DNA of 64,000 nucleotides from Annona cherimola (GCA_030490835.1 CM059971.1:7506938-7570937); one strand, 5' to 3'; positions 24,546 through 36,972 are shown, counted from the stretch's first letter. The notes: generated from the letters alone by a model not told the origin. Numbers and translations are program-made.

Positions 24546-25729
24546 AGGTCTTTTGATATTTTATGATAACTCAGGTGCAAATTTCCAAAATTTAAAACAT
24601 AGGTTGTATATGATAAATAAAATAGAAGTGGCAAAATGCAAACCCTCCCTCATGCACCACAATATGGGATGAAAGTCAAACCTTCATATTCTAGTAGTGT
24701 GCAAATGACATCCACTTAACGAAATAAATAAATGCATAAATTATGTAAATGAGGGGGGTAATTATGCCACTGTTAGAACATTATTGGAGCTATAAATAAG
24801 TGTTAGTGGTCCATTTGGATCAAAAGAAGTTGAGAGAAAATTTGAGGAGAAAGAAAGAGAAAAAGAATGAGGAATTGATGGGTAGATGAAGTTAACTCCA
24901 ACCATTAATCATATTCATCCAGATTAGTTATTATTTATTATATATTTTTCTGTTAAGTTCAATAAGGATTAAGAGTGGAGATGAATCTGAACCATTGAAT
25001 TCGAAATATATATTTCATATTTAAAAATGGAACTAGTTGTCCCTAAAAATCAGATTTATCAAATCCGAGGTGCGTTCTAGAAGTGATAAAACTTTTCAAA
25101 GAAAAGCTTTTAATGTAGAAGTTTTTAAAATAGGAGAAAATTATATAATATGAGATGAGTAATGATGATGAGTAAAAAGAATAAAATTAAAATAGAGAGA
25201 TTAGTTGCAATGTTTAGAAAAATAATAGTAACTAGAATAACTTAAGGGCATATTATTACAAGTTTAATTTAATATTTTAGGCCATTTGATTAATGAAACT
25301 CATATATATATATATATATATATTTTTTGATGGCCAAAAATACAAGAACAAAGGGTAATAACTATAAAATCCAAAAAAAAAAAAAACTAGAATGAATTAA
25401 GAGCATGCTATTGCAAGTTTAATTGAATATGTTGAGCCATTTAATTAATGAAACTTATATATATATTTGATGGCCTAAAATACAAGCAAGAAATGATAAT
25501 AACTATGGGAAATTTAAAAAAATTTGTGAATAGATGGCAAGAAGCAAGGTGTAATAATTAATTAGAAAATATTGGTTTAATTAATAAATGTGTTGAATAA
25601 TTTAATGAAATTAAATTATTTAAGGCATACAAATGACTGAAAAAATAGTGTAATGGGTAAGATTAAAATTCGGAAGGCCCAAATAGGGAAATGTAATATT
25701 TAGCATATTGCATATTTTTTTTAAAAAAA

Positions 25730-26011
25730 GGGTGTGTTTGGCAATATACATAAAATGTTAAGTTAAAACTTTTCAATTTAAAATTTTTCACTCTCCACAA
25801 CTATCATATTTTTAATTATTTTTTTTACCTTTTCCTATACAACCACTACTTTTCAATCATTTCTACAAAACTATCCATACAACTAACCTATCTATTTTAA
25901 CTTTATCTTCTTCACTTTTCATTGTTATCTCTATCATATCACATCATCATTTGACAACTTTTACTCTTTAAAATTTTTCATCAAAAATTTTGTCCATTTT
26001 CAAACACACCC
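25730..26011. mobile_element. M1 MITE, best-preserved copy
   Basis: Inverted ends are perfect over 11 bp: GGGTGTGTTTG (25730-25740) and CAAACACACCC (26001-26011). The interior is AT-rich and non-coding, with CACAACTATCATATTTTTAA and AACTAACCTATCTATTTTAAC. The flanks share AAA, but a longer target duplication is not evident, so the superfamily is not settled. Confidence 0.8.
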
Positions 26012-26080
26012 AAAGTGTCCGCACATGCATATCTGGAACACCCACTCCAAAGGGGCTTCCCCACTTTCTCTCGTCATTCC

Positions 26081-26106
26081 AGAGAGAGAGAGAGAGAGAG
26101 AGAGAG
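26081..26106. repeat. (AG)13 microsatellite in a GA-rich tract
   Basis: Perfect AG run followed by about 70 bp of imperfect GA-rich sequence to 26180. It resembles a GA-rich transcript leader, but no start codon with a supported frame follows. Confidence 0.9.
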
Positions 26107-29100
26107 TGCGAGACAGAGAAAGAGAGAGGAGGGGAGAGGAGAGAACGGGAGAGAATAGAGGAAGGGGGAAGAGAGGAGAGGGCTGTCGGACTGCCTTGGC
26201 TGTTGCCGGTCGTCATCGGTGAAGAAGAAGAGCTTGACATTGCTGCCATCACCATTGCAAGGTGCGGAACAAATTTTTCTTCCCAATCTCCATAGGATTT
26301 CATCATGCATGTAAGAGATCTTTCGTATTTTGATTATTAGCATGTTATAGGAGTGAATCTAAGTTGTAAAAATGGAAATATGAAATGGGTTTAAGCTTCT
26401 ATCCAAAGATTCATGGCTGACGACCAAGAATGGGTAAGAAGATGTGAGTGTTTTTGAACCTTTGTCATTTTCGACTATGCATGCAAAATTAGTGCAAGAT
26501 CTAAGAAATTTAATTAAGAAAATCACAAATTATATCGTTCAACTGAATCCATTCACGCTCATATAAGGGGGATGACCCTGATTGGTAGGAAACGGGTAGG
26601 ATTTCTGTGAAATTTCGTGGGATTCGTACATGTTTGCTTTGATTCCTAAGGCGCTTATGCATTTTATGATTTTTTTTCAACACTATACAAGTCAATCTAA
26701 CCTTAAATAATGAGATTTTTGAATTAATAAAGCTCTAATATATGAACCCATAATTGGCAATTTTTTATAGGCTTGAATCCAAGTTTCATGTTTCAATTTT
26801 CATATGGCTTTTGAGTTTTATGAATTTTTTAGCAGTATTCAAGATGATTTCAAGTCTACATGATGGAGATTTTTAATTTATTAAGCTCCAAATTCATGAA
26901 TGCACACCCAAAGCATGTATGGGTGTGAATCTAAGTTGCAAGTTGAATTTAAAATAAGAATGATGTATTTTAATGATGTTTATAATGATTTTAAGACAGA
27001 ATAGATTTTATTCATACCTGAATGGTGGAAACTAACAATAGAGGGGTATAAGCATGATTTTTATAAAACTACATGAATATAAGTATTGTGGATTATTAAA
27101 TTTTTGAAATGTATGTGACTTATTATTTTTTAAGAATGTATGTAAATATTTATACGATTTCAAGCCTTGAATTATGAAGACATGGATGATGAGGGGAATT
27201 ATGAATTTTGTAATTGTGATTTTGATTTTAAATGCAAAGTTAATATAATATCACTATTATAGGCACGATGTAAATTTATACTAGGAAATTCAACCTATAA
27301 ATTATAGAATCTCAAATCTACGGATGATAAGCTTGAGTTTTCAAGTGTTCCTAATGATGAATGAAAAAGAAAACTTTGTTCTCATGCATAAGATGCAACC
27401 TATGAATTTACCTTAAATAAATAAGACACCTAATTAAAGTAAACATTTATTCATGTATATCTAGTTGAAAACTATATGTGGATGAATGTAAATGTGTATA
27501 TTTGAATTATACCCTTGATTATGCATTACAATGCTTTCAAAAAGGAAATTTTATTAAACTAAGATTTGATTCACATGTAGACCTGGAATTTTAACCATGA
27601 TAGTGGATAATGATAATAGGGTTAGCTATAATGCATAGAATAGAATTTTTGAATCCTTATATTGTTAAAAGCCTAGCCAAGAAGATGGATACTATTCAAG
27701 CAAGGAATTTATGAGTAATAATTGTACATAATTAAAAGTACAATTTCAAGAACTTTAAAATAAGTTTTAGAGATGATGAAACACGTTGAAGTTGAATTAA
27801 TGCTCTAAATGTTATTACAAGTCTATTTCATTAAGTTAACAATGATAATGCATTAGTTTCCTAACTATATTTGATTTGCAAAAGCATATAACTTTAGTAG
27901 AGTTTAACTCATTATATTAGTTATGAGCTTCATTTTTAATAATTTATATATGCATCTAGTTAGAATTCTTCAAAGGAAAATCAAAATAGTTAATGGATGC
28001 TAAAGATATGACTTGATAGCTAGATGCAGTTTTAAAAGGCCATTTTTATGTTGATTTAATGATGCCATAAAAAATTTCATAGTGTATATTATGAAAATGA
28101 AAAGAAATAGAATCCTATGGTCAAGATGTATATGTAAAAATATCCTATAAAGGATAAAATCTACACTTTCATAATTTTGAAGAAAAGTTGTTAAACTCTA
28201 AGTCAAATAGGTTAGATTTAATACTTAAATTAACTTGGTGGTGAGCTTTGATATGAAAATGAAGCCTAAACTGAAAATTTAGGTATACACAAGTATGTAT
28301 AAGTTATAAATTCATGATATAGTACTTTTGATAAGTCTATATAAATGAGAATGATAGAAGGGAGCCCATGTTACTATTTCGTAACGAAATGTTCATGTAA
28401 ATATTGATGTAAAATAAAATAAAATACCTTATAAACAAAGGAATTGATCATGTTTTAACTAATGAGACATGACTAGGGCAATGATAAGAAGTATAGATAC
28501 AATAATGAAGATTTAGGCGTAAACAAGATATCAGTCAAAAGCTAACAAGTAAGCTGTAAAGAAATTAGTAGATTAGTTGAGATTTTAAATTATTTATTTC
28601 ATTTTTGAATTGAGTATATTCAAAGAATAAGAATAGTTGCATAGTTTGCTTAAACAAATAATTTGATTCATTTATACTCTCGTGAGACTATCTTGATTTC
28701 AATTGAATATGTTCATGATGGATTGTATTGGTGTTGCATGCTGTCTTCCAAGTGTTGAATGCTTTTATGTGGAATAAGGGGAGTGTTATTTGAACTAGAT
28801 GACTCATTATTCAAGGATTTTGTATAAGAAATACATTTAAAATGCTATAGGAGTTGGTTTCCTATATACGACCCCAAGATGATGACTTAAAAGTCATGGT
28901 TAATCTAATTGAGAAACATAAATAGGTTGAATCTCTTAGTTAGGGATCCTTAAACGAGATCAAGAACTTACGTAGATGTAAAAAAAAAAAAAGATAAGGA
29001 AACTTTGTAAACAAGTACTCAAGTCTAATAGGATTGAATTTCATATCCAAACTTGCTAAAAGAAAGGCATGTAGCCTAGACATGATAGAGAAGATAGATA

Positions 29101-32100
29101 AAAATGCATCATTATTTAATATATACTCAGAATGTATTCTATTCTCTATGATAGGAAAGGAAAAAGAAAGGTTAGAAGAGGAGTAAAAGCAAAAAGGTAA
29201 GCAATTCCTACAAGTCCTTTTCAAAAGCTTCATGAGGTAATCCAGTATTTAATAAGTTTTAATTTCATGACTTGAGGTTTGACATGTATTTAGATTAGTT
29301 CTTATCTGTTATTTTGCTTAAATATTTTCGCTGACCTGATTTTCAAATATATTACTTTAAATGCATGAACTAAGTTTTATCAAAATGTTTAGAACAAGTT
29401 CTATAACATATGTTATTTATATGCTTTCAGCGACATGACTTTTAAAGGTATTGTTTTAAATGCACTTAACCAAATGTAGTGATCATGTTCTCATTTTTTA
29501 AGTGGATCATGGGTGTTTTGAAATGGTGATTTCTAAATGTCTAATCTTATATATAAAATTGATTATCATGACATGAATGATGAAGTCATCTCATATTAAG
29601 ACCGATGAAAATAGAAAGTCATATGCATGCAAACAAATGATAGGAATTCTTGTCTATCAAGGTTGTTAAAGAGGACTACTGTCATTCCTTAATGTTGCCA
29701 AGTTGTTGAGAATGAAAAGATTCATGGCGCTATTTTCATGTCAGTGTGGAGATTATCACTTGATAAGTGTCATCTACCACATAAGGTACAAGTCATATGA
29801 TAGTTACACTTCAGCATTCATGACCCAATCATATAGGCACAAGTATAATTGATTGTCATGCACGAGTAAAGATAAATGTTTTGATGAATCATGAAAAGTT
29901 TACTCTCATGTTATTGTCAATCATGAGCAAGTGAAATTGAATGTTTTTATGTATTTTAAAAAGTTTGCTTACTGAGTATTTTATACTCATTGCTTTTAAA
30001 AATCATTGGTGAATGCAGATATGGTAGACCAGATTGGAGATTCTTTACTGCCAGTAGAGCAGTGAAGGCATGTTCTTTAATTTAATTGAATTTCATGCTT
30101 GGTTTGCTTCTAAATTAACTTCATTTGGGTGTATACAAGGTTTACTTGTAGAATACTATGTATTTGGAGTGGTATAAGAATGTTTGTAATCAAATTGACA
30201 ACTTAAAATTCTTAGGATAAATTGAGATATTAGTAGAAAGAACTTGGAAGAAATGCATATGATCCACACGTATCTATTATGATTGAATGATGTTTATCAG
30301 GTCTCTAAAGGAAGCTACTTCTTGAAAGTAGTTAACTCTTCTTCTCAAACCTTCCAAATATAGGCGGTATACTGCTGAATTGTTATTAGGAATGAATGAA
30401 ACCAAGATAAACAAAAAAACATACTGATTTTTAGACATAATGGAAATGCTTTCATCGGTATAAAGATAAAACTTTGCTTTTATTCACAAGCTCCACTGCT
30501 TAAAAGATCTGTAGAGCAAGGACTCATTGTAACGTGCTTGTAAATTCGAAGCGTTACATTAGTTGTATGGTTAGTTGTGTAAAAATCATTAAAAATTAGG
30601 ATAGTTGTATAGAAATATATGAATAAATGATTAAATAATGGTAGTTGTGGATAGTGAAAATTTTTAGATTGAAAAATTTTGATTTAACAAGTTTTACTTG
30701 TATCCAAACACCCCCTGATTGAGATTAATTTCAATTTGGGAGCTTTTGGTATTTGAGGATGCGCCATGATTAGGGGATGTTATTCGAGAAAATTATGCCT
30801 AAAATTTGATCAAAAGTTAGTCCAAAAAGATTTTATTTCCATAAACAATAAACAAATGATTCCAACCATTGAATCTATGATTTCATGCATATTTTAGATA
30901 ATTCAAATTGTTAGATGTGTAAAATTTAATTTTCTGTAAAAATATGATGTTAGATCATATGTATACACCTTGATGGATGGTTAAATTTTGAGATTTTTAA
31001 TTATGCAACTTTAATAGATATATCATTAGAAATTGTAATTAGTTGATCTAGACCGTTTATTTTTAATACGGAAGGTGCATTGAGAATCCAAACCATTGGA
31101 CCAAAGTTGAATAGGTATATGCCATGATCTATGTGTTACACCTTTGATTGGAACCATGATTAATGGTGAGATTGACAATTACAACAGTTTATAAGTTATA
31201 GCCAAACCATGCAGTAAATCTAGAACTTAAAAGAAAAATATATTATAAATAGTAAATGGAGAATTTTTAGCATGAAATTTTTTCCAATAACTCATAATAT
31301 ATTCATTAATCAATGAATTTAATTTAGAATTAGAATGTTATGTAAAATTTTGAAATAGAAATCTTAGAAAATCAATCCGAACAGTGTACACCACTTGCAA
31401 AATTTGCTGTTTTAAACAATTTTTCAGAGTTTCTATATAAGAAATTTTGAGCTTCTTATTTTATGTGATGTAAATAACATCTAAATAATACTTAGAAAAT
31501 ATAAAAATAATTTTTTAAATAAAATAAATATGGTCATAAATTTACATCATATAGACAACCCTTAATCATATACTCCTATCTTTCAAAAATAAAATATATA
31601 AAATATCAATGATAAATATTTTGTGCTAAAAATTATTTTTATTTAGTCAATTTAGAAATTATTTTACTTGCCAGTTTATGCAATTATTGATTTATATTAA
31701 GAATTTTAGATTTAAAATATTTGATCTAATCATAAAGAAAAATTAAGAGAACTTAGTGTGTTTGATTTCAACAATAACGGGGAGATTGATAAAAAATCAA
31801 AATAAAATTTTAAATTATAAAAATTTAAAAAATGAGATGGTTAGTTAAAATATATAAATATTGAATTAATTAATGCGAAATTTTTTTATAAAATACTTGA
31901 ATATTTTTGAAAATTTAATTAGATAAGAAATAACCTACCAAAATGTAAAGTAATCAAGAAAGGACCCACTTGTGAACGCAATTAGTGTTGGGATAAAATA
32001 ATTATAAATAGATAATTAATAATATATATATTTTTTAAAAATATTGATTAGAGAAAATCACCATTTTCCTATTGCCGTAATTTGAGCTTTAGAGCAAATT

Positions 32101-32299
32101 ATGATTCACGGATTGAATAAAGTTTACATCAAGTAAGTAGAGCTCTTTTCTTCTTTTTTTAATTTTGCATTGTAATTTGTAGTTACATGCATGTGTATTT
32201 TGAATATTAATATATATTTTTTATATTTATTGATTTGATAATTAGTTATGATTTAAGTTTCATTATTTAATATGCTAGTATTGTTCATCATAGCATTAT

Positions 32300-32343
32300 C
32301 TTGTGTTGCTTTATTCATGAGCTTGTGTTGCTTTATTCATGAG
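32300..32343. repeat. 22-bp perfect tandem duplication
   Basis: The unit beginning CTTGTGTTGCTTTATTCATG occurs twice, back to back, inside the R repeat. The other R copies have it once in diverged form. Confidence 0.9.
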
Positions 32344-32583
32344 CCATGATGATTGATGTGGATTTTAGTATTGTGTGGACCATTAGTCACAACGATTGGC
32401 ACATCCTGGCAGCTGATTGAGGTGTGATAACCTAAGTGACATCAGTTCAGACCTAACTTATTTGGCCTTATGAGTTAGTTGATTGACATTGTAAACTGGT
32501 CTACAAGACTGGTGGCCCTTAATAGAATAATTGAGGGTAATGTAGTGTGGTAAGACTTTGGCTATGTAGTGAGTGCGACAAGG

Positions 32584-32733
32584 TATCAATTATACATCTG
32601 ATCTAAATGGTGTTTTTCTGTCTACTTATGTTGTATTAGGTTGACTACTTGTATTGTATTGTGTTGTATCAGTTATACATCTGATTCGAATGAAGATGTT
32701 TTTCTGTCTACTTATGTTGTATTAGGTTGACTA
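32584..32733. repeat. ~83-bp tandem duplication at the R truncation point
   Basis: Two copies of a segment running from GTATCA.TTATACATCTGAT to GTATTAGGTTGACTACT. The second copy ends at the junction with the RLP3 downstream flank. Confidence 0.8.
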
Positions 32734-32738
32734 CTCAT

Positions 32739-33266
32739 GATGGCAAGATGGTATCTTGCTGGGACAAGTAAATAGGATGAAAGAATTCACCATTCAGGCC
32801 TTTTGATTTATTGTTGGGATAGATACTGATGTATATAAATTTTGTTATAAGCCACATGGAAAATTTGTTTGAATTAAAAAAGGTTCTCTTCAAATATGTT
32901 TGGAATCGAATAGATCCAGTCCGATCAATTCACAGTTCTTTGTCCACTGCCAAAACTTAAATTCTCCCTTTTCCATATCGCCCTTACTCTGTTACTTACC
33001 CTTCATAAATCATACATTATACTTGCATGTGGTCTTAAAAAACTCTGGTGTTAATGTCAGTAAGGGCAAGAGAAATGAATACGTATGGGATTGCTTTAAC
33101 TTTAGTAACATCATAAAGAATTATATGCTCATCAACTCATATGATGGATTTCATTAAAAAAGCACAACGAGAATTTATCGCCATTATAATACAAGGCTTG
33201 AACATTATTAGATTAACTAGAAAAAGATGAAAAACATCACAACCATTACAGCACACATATAAATAG
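32739..33266. repeat. shared RLP downstream flank, RLP3 copy
   Basis: Matches 15007-16014 downstream of RLP2, starting at GGTATCTTGCTGGGACAAG and including the GTCAGTAAGGGCAAGAGAAATGAAT and GGCTTGAACATTATTAGATT stretches. The part nearest the stop codon is probably former 3' untranslated sequence. Confidence 0.6.
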
Positions 33267-36200
33267 CTACATAAAATACGAAAAACATGAAAAACATACT
33301 CTGTCAATAAAAATAAAGAACACCCTTCTCCCTTTGCTCCATAGTGCCAGAATCCAAAAGAACATTCCAAAGCCCACACCATGGCCAACTCCAAATGCAA
33401 TCCATATCAAGTCCAGTTCACTCTTTTCATCGTTTGATTGAGTTGCTGGGGGCATTGCAACTGCATCTTTCTTGCACTCTCTTGACAATGGCAAACCACA
33501 TAATTTTGAATTTCCCAAGAAAGAATCATTTCCAAAAGTATCAAATTGTCTACCTTGCGGTATTTTTCCAGCGAGTTGGTTTTGTGAGAGATTCAACACT
33601 GCCAAGAATGATAGCTCAGTCAGTTGCCACGGAATCTTTCTAGACAAGCTGTTATTTGAAAGGTCCAACGATTCAAGAACTTTGAGGTTCTGAAGCAATG
33701 CAGGAATTTCACCTTGGAAATAGTTATGTGACAAGTTGAGCACACGAAGTGCCTTCAACTCCCCAATTGATGTTGGGATGTCACCCTCCAGTTGGTTGTG
33801 TGAGAAATCCACCACGGTGACCGCCATGAGGATCTTTACAAATTCAATTTCTATCCCCTTCCAAACCAGCAAAACTTTGTCTTGATAGTAAGTATGTGAG
33901 AAATTTGCAGTAAGGAACTTTGACGCTGAGCCACCATCTTTCATTGTCTTCCATGTTGAAAATAAATTTGATGGTAAACTACCACTGAAGTTGTTGAATG
34001 AGAGGTCAATGATTTGCAGCTGTGGAAAGAATTCTCAATTTTTTTGTGGCACTCTAATGGAGCCAAAGAAGTTGTTTGACCTCAAGACAAGAACATGCAA
34101 ATTTGATAAATTTCCTAATTGTGAAGGGAATTCATCATGTATTTGATTGTTCCCAAGGTTCAAGACCTTCAACATTTGATAATTTTTCAACGACTTTGGC
34201 ATCTGCCCCTCCAAGTAATTATCACTAAGATCAAGTGTCTCTAGTGCACAACCAACTTTGAATGTTTGGAATAAGGGACCAGAAAAAGCATTTTTGCCCA
34301 GATTTAACACTTTCAAGAATCGATTATTGGTTTTGCCTAAGCATTGGGGTACCAAACCAGTGAAGTTGTTGTTTGACAAATCAAGAACTTCAAGGACTTT
34401 TGCATCGCAAATCAGAGAGGGCACCTCTCCATCAAGTTTATTGTTTGCAATTGGAAAGAAAGTAGATGATGTTGGAGGCACGGGAATATGGCCTTTCAAC
34501 AAGTTTGAGCTGAGATCAAAATATCGCATCGAGGTTAAGGAGAGATGGGGAAAGAGTCCTTCTAATCCCTCTAAAGAATTATGAAAGAGATTCAAATAAT
34601 GCATACTCCCATTTCCAACCTTCCATATCCATTGTGGAATTTTACCATGAATTCTGTTCCACGAGAGGTCAAGATATTCAATCTCTTCCTGATTTCTCAA
34701 CATATTTGGGAAGTTGCTCATATTGCATGATCCTAAGGCCAAATTCCATAGTCGAGGAAAGGACGGTGACATTAAACTGCTTTGAGGTTCAGCAGTAATT
34801 GTTAGGTTGTTATTTGAAAGATCAAGCTGTTCTAGGTTCTTGAGGTTTTGGAAGGAGCCTAGGTCCACGACACCATTGAAATTATTAGAGTACAGGTTGA
34901 GATACTGAAGCTCAGTTAGTTCAAAAAGCCAAATTGGAATTGGCCCTTGAAAGTTGTTGTTGGAGAGATCTAAATCCATGAGTTGGCTAAGGTTGATACT
35001 TGGCTGAGTGATGGACGTTGAACTGTTTCTGGTGTTGAGGATGGCTGAGAAGTTGTTAAATGAAAGATAAAGCTCTTTTAGGTTTTGGAAGGAGCCTAGG
35101 TCTACGACACCATTGAAATAATTAAAGGACAGGTAGAGATGCTGAAGCTCAGTTAGTTCAAAAATCCAAATTGGAATTGGCCCTTGAAAGTTGTTGTTTG
35201 AGAGATCTAAATTCATGAGTTGGCTAAGGTTGACACTTGGCTAAGTGATGGATGTTGAATTATTTCTAGTGTTGATGATGGCTGAGAAGTTGTTAAATGG
35301 AAGTTGAAGCACTTCTAGGTTCTTGAGATTTTGTAAGGAGCCTAGGTCCACGGCACCATTGAAATGGTTTGATGATAGGGACAAATACTTAACCTTAGTT
35401 AAAGTAAAAATTAGGGATGGGATTGACCCTTGAAAATTATTATATGAGAGATCAAGAATAACAAGTTGGCTCAAGTTTGCGAATGATTGAGGTATTGGAC
35501 CTACTAGGTTGCATTCACTTATGCTCAAGGAAGTTAAGGATTTAAAATTTCGTGGAATGTCTGCCAAATTGCCATGAAATTTTGTCCGTGACATTACCAA
35601 CTCCTGGATAGTACTATTTATTGAAAATTTTGGGAAATCAACTGTCAAGAATTGATTGTCAGAAATGTCAAGCAGTTGTAAGTTTGGCCAATTGAAAACA
35701 CTCGTTGGGAATTTATGGCGCAAGTTACAACTTGAGAGTCTCAAGGAGGTTAAAGAAGTGAGATTACGTATAAATTCTGGCATTGGAGATGAGAGGTAGT
35801 TAGAGCCGAGATCTAGCAAAATAAGAGAACGAAATTGGAAAAATGAAGGATGAATCCGTCCAGAAAGACCACAATCAAACAAGCTTAGTTTGTGGAGATT
35901 AGGAAGTCCAAGTGCCAAGATCCGGCTCCATTGGCTACCCATTGCTGACAAGTTTGCGTTGTCAAGAAAGAGTTCCCTTAAGCCGGAAAGATTTCCAAAG
36001 AGTTGTTGCATGCCAGAACTAGACCTCTTTAGGTAAAGATATTCCATTGCCTTGTTAGAGACATTGTAATACTCATTGTAAGAAAGATCCAAAGAAACTA
36101 ACCTGGTCAAGTGGAAGATATCCGGTGGGATTTGGCCGTGGAACTGGTTGGAGCGGAGATGGAGATGGGTCAAGTTGCTAAGTTGGGCAAACCCAGAAGG

Positions 36201-36668
36201 GATTGGAGATTCAATAGACCCATAACTATAAGAGAGATCAAGTCTTTCTAGGCTTCGAAGTTGGAAGAGATTTTGGAAATCGAGCCGACCGCCGATGTAG
36301 AGCCAAGAAAGGTTGAGGCTAATGACATGACCAGTGAAAGGATTGCAACGGATTCCTTCCCAAGAACAACAATCTGGATCATTCGCATTCCAAGACGAGA
36401 GATTGGCGTCGCTGTGACTGAAGTCAAAGCCACGCTTCAATTGGAGCAAAGCAGAAAAGTGTTGATGGAGGCAGATTTGGTGAGGTGGATGATGGGTGGA
36501 TGACAAGGGCTTGTAATTGTAGGTGGAGGCATTAGTATTAAGAACAGCAGCAGTATTGGCAGTGGAGATGGAGGGAGATGGAAAGAGGATTAGTGGGAAG
36601 AGGAGGGAGGGTAAGAAAGAGAAGAGAAGCTTAGAAAACAGAGCAAGAAAGGAGGAAGAGGAGGACAT
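33267..36668 (-). pseudogene. RLP3: near-intact LRR receptor-like protein with two nonsense codons
   Basis: Plasma-membrane LRR receptor-like protein of the Cf/Ve type, without a kinase. From the ATG at 36666-36668 one uninterrupted frame of 1,133 codons runs to the stop at 33267, broken only by TAG at 35241-35243 (codon 476) and TGA at 34035-34037 (codon 878). The three open stretches lie in one phase, with no frameshift. Order: hydrophobic signal peptide (1 to ~32), LRR N-cap with a CC..W.G..C pattern (66-108), many plant-type LRRs (LxxLxLSxNxFxGxIP), island region (~912-947), last LRRs, C-cap NSKLCGLPL (~1053-1061), membrane helix with GVGHG spacing (~1085-1110), short basic tail. Codon 476 is CAG in paralogous blocks and codon 878 is CGA in RLP2. 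Truncation at 475 residues would leave a secreted LRR fragment. A recent pseudogene or a damaged allele; an assembly error is possible. Confidence 0.92.
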
Positions 36669-36730
36669 GATGGATGATGAGGAGGAGGAGAAATGAGGGG
36701 AGAATAAATGCAAAGGTTGTCAGGCGTGCT

Positions 36731-36739
36731 TAATTATAT
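36731..36739 (-). promoter_or_regulatory. TATA box of RLP3
   Basis: Minus strand ATATAATTA, 63-71 bp upstream of the ATG, in the same context (followed by AGCACGC) as the RLP1 TATA (followed by AGCACACG). The conserved placement in both paralogs supports it as the family promoter. Confidence 0.5.
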
Positions 36740-36773
36740 GGAAGGGAGCTGATGATGGCTGATGCATAAGTAT

Positions 36774-36972
36774 TCATGGATGGATGGATGGATGGATGGA
36801 TGGATGTTGGTAGTCCAAGTCACCATCTGAACCGATAGTGTAACCATTCCAGATATCAGTTGCTATGGATGGATGGATGGATGGATGTTGGTAGTCCAAG
36901 TCACCATCTGAACCGATAGTGTAACCATTCCAGATATCAGTTGCTATGGATGGATGGATGGATATCAGTTGC
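36774..36972. repeat. TGGA tetranucleotide runs within an 81-bp tandem repeat
   Basis: Two copies plus a remnant of an 81-bp unit: a GGAT run, then TTGGTAGTCCAAGTCACC, ACCGATAGTGTAACC and CCAGATATCAGTTGCTA. Copy A (8559-8640) has the unit once, so it expanded after the segmental duplication. It lies just upstream of the RLP3 promoter. Confidence 0.9.

Larger units (their letters stand above)
25206..30558. mobile_element. putative non-coding LTR-type insertion, 5,353 bp
   Basis: Flanked by the 5-bp duplication TTAGT (25201-25205 and 30559-30563). It starts TGCAATGTTTAG and ends GAAGCGTTACA, so it has the TG...CA ends and 5-bp duplication of LTR retroelements. The comparison MITE at 63253-63527 reads straight through the site with one TTAGT. 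The last 31 bp begin TGTAACG and end CGTTACA, a terminal hairpin pattern also found at the R repeat 3' end. Inside are a doubled ~155-bp leader (25229-25500), an M1 MITE, an (AG)13 run, a GC-richer GA-rich stretch (26013-26290) and 4 kb of AT-rich DNA with no long frames. I could not match a left and right LTR, so it may be a decayed element or a single very long LTR. Confidence 0.5.
25083..30716 (-). mobile_element. M1 MITE (inverted) interrupted by a 5.35-kb insertion
   Basis: The outer pieces (25083-25205 and 30564-30716) read as one M1 MITE in inverse orientation when joined: TAAAACTTTT, GAATAAAATTAAAATAGAG, GTTGTGTAAAAATCATTAA, AACTTGTATC ordering and a CCAAACACCCC end. The intact inverted copy at 63253-63527 has the same continuous order, so it serves as the empty-site reference. 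The MITE itself sits in R copy i. Confidence 0.65.
24330..32736 (+). mobile_element. R repeat, copy i, split by nested insertions
   Basis: Two outer parts (24330-25082 and 30717-32736) match 47395-50300 in order. Shared words include GAACCATTGAATT, GATTTAT.AAATC, CCATGATTAGGGG, CCAACCATTGAATCTATGATT and a TATCA.TTA.AC.TCTG stretch. The middle, 25083-30716, is absent from the other copy. The right end is truncated near 32736, where the RLP3 downstream flank starts. No retroelement proteins are encoded; I infer a non-autonomous LTR-type element or a long LTR. Left boundary uncertain. Confidence 0.55.

Noticed and set aside
26013..30060. A spliced gene starting in the GA-rich leader
   Set aside because: Leader-like and splice-like sites are visible, but no coding exons longer than chance or recognisable domains appear in 4 kb.
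25206..30558. hAT-type insertion with an 8-bp duplication ATTAGTTG
   Set aside because: The proposed 8-bp match would leave ends that are not inverted repeats; TTAGT with TG...CA ends fits better.
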